Positions 57,499 to 64,000 of a DNA stretch of 64,000 bases are shown piece by piece. The position numbers and the translations under genes were made by a program. Positions within the stretch are counted from its first letter, which is position 1; every line of letters starts with the position of its first letter. The notes under the pieces were generated by a model that did no database searches, was not told the origin of the DNA, and saw only the letters and a list, made by a program, of their open reading frames with translations. The stretch covers positions 5,891,001 to 5,955,000 of the forward strand of contig NC_003075.7 in NCBI RefSeq assembly GCF_000001735.4, read 5' to 3'. This DNA comes from Arabidopsis thaliana. Lineage: Eukaryota > Streptophyta > Magnoliopsida > Brassicales > Brassicaceae.

Positions 57499-59874
57499 TT
57501 AATCTTCCTCAGGCTGCAGCCAAGCCTCCAAGTTTATTCTAGGTTGCGATTTTCTCCTCTTTCGCGCTTCACCAGCTGATGGAAACCGCTTCTCTTGATT
57601 TCGTCCTGGTCCTTTTGGTGTGTATTCCGGCGGAAAGGCAACTAACTCTTTAATATGGGCAGGAAGAACCCAAACCGACTCATGTGGGACTACATACAAC
57701 GTCCGGTAATAGGCCAATGACCAACTATCTATCAAGTAATACACAGAGCAGAGTCCGTAGATGGTTGTATTCGCATTTCTCCCTTCCTTGCGGGCGAGGT
57801 GCCTTGCTGCGGCCATAGCATGGACACACGGGATCTTGTCTATATCAAAACGTTTGCATGAACAACTTTTCATTTTCAAATCCACCAGAAAACTTACCGA
57901 GTTGAGATCAATCACGTTGTATTCTTGGTTGTAACTGTTAAGCTCAAACACAGTTAATTTGGCTGCAACTTGACATCTAATGTGCAATATGTTCTCCACA
58001 GTAGGCACAACTTGTGCTGTGATTGGACAAGAACCTGAAGCTTGCCTATGCTCGTTGAACCATTCAGAAAACTTAGAAATCATCACATCAATCATTGGTA
58101 ACAAGTGATATTTTCTCGCTTTTTTAAACACACCATTAATGGACTCCGCAGAATTACTAGTGTCAATGTTATACTTGTCTCCTTTAAAATGGCACCTCGA
58201 CCATTTCTCAAACCCTACTTTCACAAGAAAGTCAGCAGCTTTAGGCCATAAACTTGTAAAATGACCAAACTCTTTCTCGAACTCACTCTCAGTATATGCA
58301 TGAGCACAATCCCTGAACTTGACAGCAGCTCCATCCTTGTCAATTTTCACACGATCTCTCATGTTTTGACACAAATGCCATATACAAGCTGCATGAAGCG
58401 CATTCGGGTACACCGTCTTGACAGCCTTCTTTATGCTTTGATGCCTATCACTAATAAAGACCAATCCGGGAACATCCGAATATACAGTTTTCAGGTTTTC
58501 TAAGAACCAAATCCAACTTACATCCTTCTCGCTATCAATGATTCCAAACGCAAGTGGATAATGATGATGATTAGGATCTTGTGCTGTTGCAATAACCAAC
58601 ATCCCACCATACACAGTTTTAAGATGAGTTGCATCCACAACTATCACTTTCCGCATTGCCCTAAAACCTTCAATGCAAGCGCCTAATGCAATGAAGAGGT
58701 ACTTGAACTTTTTCTCTCCTTCCAACTCCACATAAGTTACTGTCCCTGGATTTACCTTCTCTAACATGTAAAGATAAGAAAATAACATCGTGTAGCTTCT
58801 TTCCGGAGTCCCTCGCACATCACTAACATGTAGCATTTTGCCTCTTAAGGCAGTGGAGTATGAACAATGCACCCCAAGTCTTCCTCTTACAATCGACATA
58901 ATGTTTTTTGGAGTTGGGGTCTCTAAATTTCCGGGATAATCACAATGCAAAACCGATGCTATTAATCTTGGTGTGCCTCGCTGTATACTATTGCTTGTAG
59001 TCTCAACACTCCGAGAGCATGTATGCATCTTTCTATGCATTCTAACACTCCAAAAATGAGATTTCTTAGTTCTCGCAACTCTTAGATACCAAGTACACCC
59101 TTTAGAAGCTTGGCGGCATCGTAGCATAAGTCTCAACGGGTCTGACTTAATAGTATAGACTCCAAAAACTTCTTTCTTTGCAGCTCTGTTAACCAATTCC
59201 CACACAGCCTCCCTTGAACAAAATTCTTGACCAATTTCAATACCCGTACCATCATCCCATTCTATAACCTGCGGAGTAACTTCTACACTTCGTGGAATAT
59301 CGTGAATATCATCATAATCAATCCTATCATCCTCATCTTCTTCCTCAACAGAATTCACCGGCCTTTCCATCGGCCTTTCGACAGCCACGATCTCCGTACC
59401 TACTACATTCTCACAATCATTCACATCATTATCATATCCATCATGCACCATCTCACATACTTCATTTAAAACATCATCCTCTATTACATTTACACCAACT
59501 GAACTTCGACGCTCCGGTACAGAAATTTCCTCTCTCCTCTCAACTCCTATACCATTTAATTCCTCCACATGCAAAACAGGAATCCGACTCTCTTCATCAG
59601 ATTCTGTTAAAAATATGAAGACATCCTCATCATCTACAATATATGTCTCTCTCCTAACTTTAGACAGATTGTAACTCAGTTTCAACTTGACAGAAGCTTC
59701 ATCAATCGCAACCTTCTTCATGATCTTGTCAACTAACATCGAATAGCTAATCTTCTCCAAACTACTCGTCTTAAACGATATAGCATATAGTGAATTTTTA
59801 CCAATCCACTCATTCACTTCAGAATAGTATCCTCCAAAGTCAAAATGTACCTTAGTGTGGATCTTCTTCTTCAT
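57499..59874 (-). CDS. MuDR-type (MULE) transposase, apparently intact
   Basis: One uninterrupted exon of 791 residues. The start MKKKIHTKVHFDFGG is chosen because the only in-frame codon further up is not ATG and a splice acceptor TTTTCAG sits 5 bases upstream. That implies a leader intron back to about 60313 (donor AATTAG/GTCAGT). Domains: PB1-like N-terminus (1-90), acidic linker, Mutator DNA-binding domain about 205-290 (RLMLRCRQASKGCTWYLRV), and an RNase H-like MULE domain. Catalytic residues are D414 (VIVVDATHLKTVYGG), D476 (VFISDRHQS) and E577 (SNSAESINGVF), with HAACIWHLCQNM between. A SWIM zinc finger lies at about 670-690 (CSCKRFDIDKIPCVHAMA). The basic C-terminal tail may be nuclear. 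All key residues are present, so it could be active. It is the mobilising enzyme for this cluster if suitable ends exist. Confidence 0.93.
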   Translation of the reverse strand: MKKKIHTKVHFDFGGYYSEVNEWIGKNSLYAISFKTSSLEKISYSMLVDKIMKKVAIDEASVKLKLSYNLSKVRRETYIVDDEDVFIFLTESDEESRIPVLHVEELNGIGVERREEISVPERRSSVGVNVIEDDVLNEVCEMVHDGYDNDVNDCENVVGTEIVAVERPMERPVNSVEEEDEDDRIDYDDIHDIPRSVEVTPQVIEWDDGTGIEIGQEFCSREAVWELVNRAAKKEVFGVYTIKSDPLRLMLRCRQASKGCTWYLRVARTKKSHFWSVRMHRKMHTCSRSVETTSNSIQRGTPRLIASVLHCDYPGNLETPTPKNIMSIVRGRLGVHCSYSTALRGKMLHVSDVRGTPERSYTMLFSYLYMLEKVNPGTVTYVELEGEKKFKYLFIALGACIEGFRAMRKVIVVDATHLKTVYGGMLVIATAQDPNHHHYPLAFGIIDSEKDVSWIWFLENLKTVYSDVPGLVFISDRHQSIKKAVKTVYPNALHAACIWHLCQNMRDRVKIDKDGAAVKFRDCAHAYTESEFEKEFGHFTSLWPKAADFLVKVGFEKWSRCHFKGDKYNIDTSNSAESINGVFKKARKYHLLPMIDVMISKFSEWFNEHRQASGSCPITAQVVPTVENILHIRCQVAAKLTVFELNSYNQEYNVIDLNSVSFLVDLKMKSCSCKRFDIDKIPCVHAMAAARHLARKEGRNANTTIYGLCSVYYLIDSWSLAYYRTLYVVPHESVWVLPAHIKELVAFPPEYTPKGPGRNQEKRFPSAGEARKRRKSQPRINLEAWLQPEED

Positions 59875-60320
59875 CGCTCCTGAAAATACAACCAGTTCAA
59901 CTCCAATCAAACATTTTAATAGTTATACCACATGTACTCTTATCATACGTTGAAATCAATCTCTCGTCGCACTCGATTCTACTGAACCTAATTCGTTACC
60001 TTTCAATTGATTTCCAATGTTAATACATACCTATTCGTTAAACTAATTGGTTAATCTAAACTTTGCAAACACAAACCCCCCAAATCTTTAATATGAAATC
60101 TCGGAATTCAAATTCAACTCACATTCAACCTACATTCCTTTGCTCATCACCTCAAATAACGTTTCGGCAACCTCTAATCGATTACTCTTTACTTTGCAAA
60201 CCAATCATCAAACTATCAAATTGAATCGAGCTGGGAATTATATAGAATTCAAAATCCCAATCTAAAATCACAATGCACCAATGTCAAAGGAAATATGAGA
60301 AGAAACTGACCTAATTCGTG
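59875..60320 (-). other. Leader intron and first exon of the transposase
   Basis: Minus-strand GTCAGTTTCTTC near 60312 and TTTTCAG at about 59880 delimit a likely 5' leader intron of 430 bp. No other gene is seen. Confidence 0.5.
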
Positions 60321-60529
60321 GCTTTTACGCCGGATTTCAAGTCGGCGGCATGAGGAAATCGATGGTGGCCAACGAAGAAGATGAACGTCGACCAAAGAAG
60401 AAGAACACGACGACGAAGAGGAGAATCTCCGAACTCGATTTTCTTTATTTAGCTTTTGAATTTCTTTTTCATTTTTTTAATCAACTCATTAAGGGTACAA
60501 CTGGTATATCACATTTTCGGTGGCATTCA

Positions 60530-60655
60530 GATTAACTGATGGCAGTCCAGATCAGTTTTTTCAAAAAAGTGGCATAAGTGATAAAAGTTCAAATGTCTGG
60601 AGTGCCACTATCTGCGAAAAAGTAACCAGGAATGCCACTCTTCTAATTCCCAATT
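60530..60655 (-). other. Candidate terminal region of the Mutator-like element
   Basis: On the minus strand: GGGAATTAGAAGAGTGGCAT, TTACTTTTTCGCAGATAGTG, ACTTATGCCACTTTTTTG and related words. Repeated GTGGCA/TGCCAC words and a G-run start are typical of Mutator ends, and TGCCAT words also mark the MITE at 42666. I could not find a matching left end, so this is a guess. 60321-60530 is probably promoter. Confidence 0.3.
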
Positions 60656-60915
60656 TTTGTCGAATTAAAGATAAATGAGAGAAAATCCAAATAATTGGCA
60701 AAAGACCAAAAACTCAGACGACCCAACAAAATATCCGATCCAATTAAGATCCATGCCTAGCAACCCAAAACCCATTCCAAACACTTAAGCGAAATCCCTA
60801 ATTTCTAAAATCAAACCGTTTCTACTCTCATTCAATTCAAATTTTCCAAAATCAAATTCATAATTTCTCGCCTTTCACAATTTTCCGACGAATTCTTGAT
60901 TCGTGTAATAGTTTG

Positions 60916-61890
60916 ATGACTCGTGTTAGAGACGGTATTGATGGCCCTGTATATGATTCGACGGAGAAGTCGTCCGGTGAAGTTTCGACATCAGAACCAG
61001 TTCCTTCAGAAATTGAAAACGACGGAGATGCCGCCGGAGACGGTAAAGGTGGCCCTGTATATGATTCGACAGAGAAGCCGTCCGGTGAAGTTTCGACATC
61101 AGAACCAGTTACTTCGACGGACAAGCCGTCCGGTAAAGTTTCGACATCAGAACCAGTTACTTCAGAAATTGAGAACGACGGAGATGCCGTCGACTTGGTT
61201 CCGACCGAACCAGCAGCACGAGATGTTGCGGCGAATGATACTACAAAAGAAACCGCTAAGATTGAAAAGGCTATGGAGGAACCGCGTGATGGTGATGAGG
61301 CTTCTCCTAAAGGAACCGCCGAAATTGAAGAGGATCAGACAGGTACATCTTTGAAACCTCTAATTGACGCTGTCATTCAACAATTCGAAGAAGCGAAAGA
61401 CGGGAATGGGGAGGAGCTGGAGGAGGAGGAAATGGTGAATACAATTCTAAAAGAAGGGGTAGAGAACGTTAATCGTCAGGCATGTGGGTGCTTATGTTAC
61501 GCATAGTGAAGACAAATTTGCTCGAGGAGGCTTGGTTTGTGGTAAATGGAGTACCTATTAGGTATTCCATTAAAGAGCATGCGTTGTTAAGTGGGTTTGA
61601 TTGCCACAGTTCCCCAAAAGAACTAAATACAATGGGGAATATTAACTTTGTTCGAGGATATTCAAAAAAGAATCTAGGATAAAGGTTTTAGATGTTCTTG
61701 CTAAGTGCTCGAAGATGAAGCATGGTTCAGATAGGTTGAAGTTAGTGCTGTTGTACTTCTTGGTCAAGGTAGTAAAAGCTGGTGCAAAGAATGATGGAAA
61801 CATTGAAGAGTTTCTGTTAAGGATTGTTGGCGATTTGAATGCGTGCGAGACGTTTCGACTGATTAGTTCAAATGGTTCGACTGATTAGTT
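60916..61890 (+). pseudogene. Second DUF1985-family gene, broken
   Basis: The first frame (60916-61506) starts MTRVRDGIDGPVYDSTEKSS and contains direct repeats of the 35-residue unit GPVYDSTEKPSGEVSTSEPV plus linker, then acidic linkers. At about 61480 an internal deletion fuses it out of frame to the DUF1985 core: the next frame reads EAWFVVNGVPIRYSIKEHAL, closely matching the intact protein at 53.5 kb. A further shift follows near 61680, and the sequence LKLVLLYFLVKVVKAG and EEFLLRIVGDLNACETF ends at 61858, where a motif array begins. It cannot make a full protein. Confidence 0.8.
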
Positions 61891-62062
61891 CAAATGGTTC
61901 AAATGTGTTCGACTGGTTAGTTCAAACGGTTCGACCTATATAGTTCATCCAGTTCGACTGATTAGTTCAAATAGTTCATCCGGTTCGACTAATAGTCCAA
62001 ATGGCTCGACTAAGTTGTCCAAATGGTTCGACCAATAAAGTACCTCCGTTCGACTGATTATA
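61855..62062 (+). repeat. GGTTCGACTGATTAGTT motif array
   Basis: Ten or more degenerate units of GTTCGACTGATTAGTTCAAA with variants such as GTTCGACCTATATAGTTC and GCTCGACTAAGTTGTCC. It starts inside the DUF1985 pseudogene at ACGTTTCGACTG and runs into AT-rich noncoding DNA. Confidence 0.88.
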
Positions 62063-62225
62063 TAATTGTTAGCAAAATTTACATTCAAAACACAGATAAT
62101 TATATTCAAACATTTAGATTCATATATTGTATTCAAAACACAGATAGTTAGCAAAATAAAGATTTAAAACCACAATTTAGATTTAGATTTATTTTACAAA
62201 CTTAAGCAAAACAAAGACATAATGT

Positions 62226-63033
62226 TTATTGAAAGAGAGAGTCAGGAGGATACTCGCGTGGAGGCTCATCCACTCTCCTGTAGTAACTTCCATCATCTGG
62301 TTCATCGTCCTCCTTAATGGGAATTGGCTCCGCGAAACACGCATAATTCGGTGACGATCCATCATGCTCAACACACCATCTCCTTAGTGGCAGTGGAATG
62401 TCAGCAACTTTGTCGAAACCGTATCTCACCCAGTCTTTCGGATGAGCCTCCAACCGCCTCATACCTCTCTCCAGGTCTTGCAACTTAATGAGTAGTTGGC
62501 GGTGACGCCTTCGATAAGCTTGGTGTTGATTATCCACCTGTCCAACAATATAAATGTCAATTTCTCGCTAAATATCCATCAATACAACTATACCACCACT
62601 ATATGATTCACCTAATATAACGAACAATCAACACAACTAAACCCTAAACCTGAAATTTGATTAAACCCTAAACCAAACCACATTGGCAACAACGAAACAC
62701 TATTCTTACATTTACCTTTTGAATGAACATTTGACATGCTTCATGCATCTCCGGAAATAGATTCGTTTGACCAAAAAACTTTTCGGGCCAAATAACTTCA
62801 CTTGGGACGAAATCTCTTGGGGCTGGAACAAAATCCGGCCCCATATATCCTGGTAAAGGAGACCTCATCCATGGTACTGTTGGCTCCACTGCTCCAGGGG
62901 GGATTACACGGTGAAGCGGAACCCCCAACTCTAGGCGGATCATACCGATGTCAACTAACCACTCAGGTGGTGGTGGAGAAGAACAATCCGGTGATGTTGG
63001 AGTCAGAGACGCAGGAGAGGAAGGCGCCGACAT
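62226..63033 (-). CDS. Unrecognised two-exon gene, 209 residues
   Basis: Exons 63033-62716 and 62537-62226 join in phase with GT..AG ends. The start MSAPSSPASLTPTSPDCSSP is Pro/Ser-rich. The middle is WLVDIGMIRLELGVPLHRVI, then WPEKFFGQTNLFPEMHEACQ, a basic helix (HQAYRRRHRQLLIKLQDLER), a WVRYGFDKV part and an acidic Tyr/Pro-rich end. No known domain, signal peptide or membrane segment. It lies divergently next to the broken GRF/transmembrane gene and near DUF1985 remnants, so it is probably a transposon accessory gene. The even exon phasing and lack of stops support a real protein, but this could be a fortuitous reading. Confidence 0.5.
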
Positions 63034-63458
63034 TCTCACTCACTGAATGCTCCGGCGATGATCCATGTAGTTCACCGGGGAACAGTTCAATTTCTTGAAT
63101 TCTCTGGTTTCGTGTAAATTAAAAGCAGACGAGTAAATTGAATAGACGTGACTCTTCGGCTGTCCCATCTGAACTTTGACGCCGAACGATTAAGTAAATG
63201 GGCTGGGCTTGGGCCTTTCGTTTACTATGGGCTTTTAGCATCCCTAAAATAAGTATTCGTTTTGGGCCTTTTGCCATCTTTAATGGGCTTCTAAATTACA
63301 AAACAAAATCCAATAAATTTCAAAAAATAGAGGCCGCTTTATGTATAATTCATAATTCAAAATTCGAAAAAGCAAAAACGATTGAAATCCCTAAATCGAA
63401 AAATTCGAATTCCAGTTCCGAATTGCAAAAATTCGAAATCCCTTCTCTAACTACTCCG

Positions 63459-64000
63459 ATGAGTTCAAGCTCAGTGTCAATGTCATCTGGTGTTGACGGA
63501 GCTGTGGTTTTCCGGTGAAATGTGCGTGTGGAGCAGATGTGACGATCTTCACATCCAAGAGTCAAGACAATCCCGGAAGACCTTTTTCCGGTGTAAAACC
63601 AAAAGAGATCTGAATACGTGGACAAACAAAAGAGATGTAAGTAGAGCTGGTGTTTATATTGTGTATTTGTGTAGTTGCTAAACTTGTCGGATTTGGTTTG
63701 CTAAACTTGTCGGATTTGGTTTGTGGGTTGTGCAATAGGGTCATTTGTTTGAGTGGGTTGAGGATGCTGTGCAAGAAGAGGTCGAAGATGCTTTAGAAAA
63801 TTTTGGAATCATTGCAAATGAGCTTAACAAAATCAAATCTGAGGCGAAAGAGCTACATGCGATGTTATAAGAACTGAAAGAAGAAGCAGAATTGGGGAAA
63901 AAGGAATTCCGCAAGTGGAAAGTTTGCTTAACAATGTGTTTTGTGTGGCTTTGCTTGATCACCATTGCCATTGTTTACGTAATGTTTGGTAATAAAAAGA
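63459..64000 (+). pseudogene. GRF zinc-finger/transmembrane protein gene, broken
   Basis: Starts [18 protein letters not shown] and then needs a frameshift near 63515 to read [19 protein letters not shown] and [17 protein letters not shown], a good GRF zinc finger (CxCG ... GRPFFRC). The exon ends at a GTAAGT donor near 63639. Exon 2 from 63740 reads [20 protein letters not shown], a coiled coil, with an in-frame TAA at 63868. It then gives WKVCLTMCFVWLCLITIAIV, a C-terminal membrane anchor, running off the window. Two lesions make it nonfunctional unless the reading is in error. This is the long form of the family whose short form is at 55898-56405. Confidence 0.75.

Noticed and set aside
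59227..59618. His-rich plus-strand frames
   Set aside because: Complement of the acidic linker of the transposase.
61855..62062. CRISPR-like array
   Set aside because: Plant nuclear DNA, repeats degenerate and contiguous without unique spacers; it is a minisatellite.

Overview
Plant nuclear DNA, almost certainly Brassicaceae and most likely Arabidopsis or a very close relative. The genes are small and split by short GT..AG introns. The host genes come in an order I recall from the short arm of A. thaliana chromosome 4 (At4g09300 to At4g09360): a GID8-like LisH/CTLH gene (8008-9689 +), a SPRY/LisH/CTLH RanBPM-like gene (11949-14240 +), nucleoside diphosphate kinase 1 (32484-33366 +), a second SPRY/LisH/CTLH gene (34015-36543 -), the chloroplast NDH J-protein NdhT/CRRJ (40317-41152 -) and a broken NB-LRR resistance gene (about 49150-52280 +). 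The exon structures of the first five splice to uninterrupted proteins of 226, 397, 149, 429 and 249 residues. That assignment is from memory and was not searched.

Transposons and segmental copies fill the space between these genes. 1-4.5 kb: a decayed Ulp1/DUF1985-type gene of a Mutator-like element (minus strand), its introns packed with a TAACTCAGCC-like repeat. It carries a 1.79-kb insert copied from 9594-11383, which holds the 3' end of the GID8-like gene plus a decayed PDF1-like gene split by a solo LTR. 14.5-26 kb: two complementary halves of one Copia family, on either side of a 4.8-kb copy of the SPRY downstream flank that lacks the Copia insertion; the same flank recurs at 26-31.4 kb, there carrying a 1.8-kb solo LTR. 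Both flank copies contain 5' relics of the NDPK1 gene, so the locus looks like an old SPRY-NDPK1 tandem array that was rearranged. 36.6-49 kb: intergenic DNA with tandem repeats, a Mutator-like MITE, a fold-back element, a poly(A) retroposon with a 15-17 bp target duplication, and a 5'-truncated LINE.

52.6-64 kb is a block of transposon-associated genes: an intact 666-residue DUF1985 gene (+), a 142-residue GRF zinc-finger gene (-), an intact 791-residue MuDR-type transposase (-), a second, broken DUF1985 gene (+), an unrecognised two-exon gene (-) and a broken GRF-zinc-finger/transmembrane gene (+). The noncoding DNA of each DUF1985-type unit carries its own short degenerate motif array: TAACTCAGCC in the first, CAGTTGGCCGG in the second, GGTTCGACTGATTAGTT in the third. 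This layout resembles VANDAL Mutator elements, whose encoded VANC proteins recognise element-specific motif arrays. It is the best candidate here for an undescribed system: a multi-gene Mutator-like element with its own DNA-recognition code.

Functionally, three of the host genes (one GID8-like, two RanBPM-like) encode families that assemble together in the CTLH/GID E3 ubiquitin ligase. NDPK1 balances nucleoside triphosphates in the cytosol, and NdhT serves the thylakoid NDH complex.
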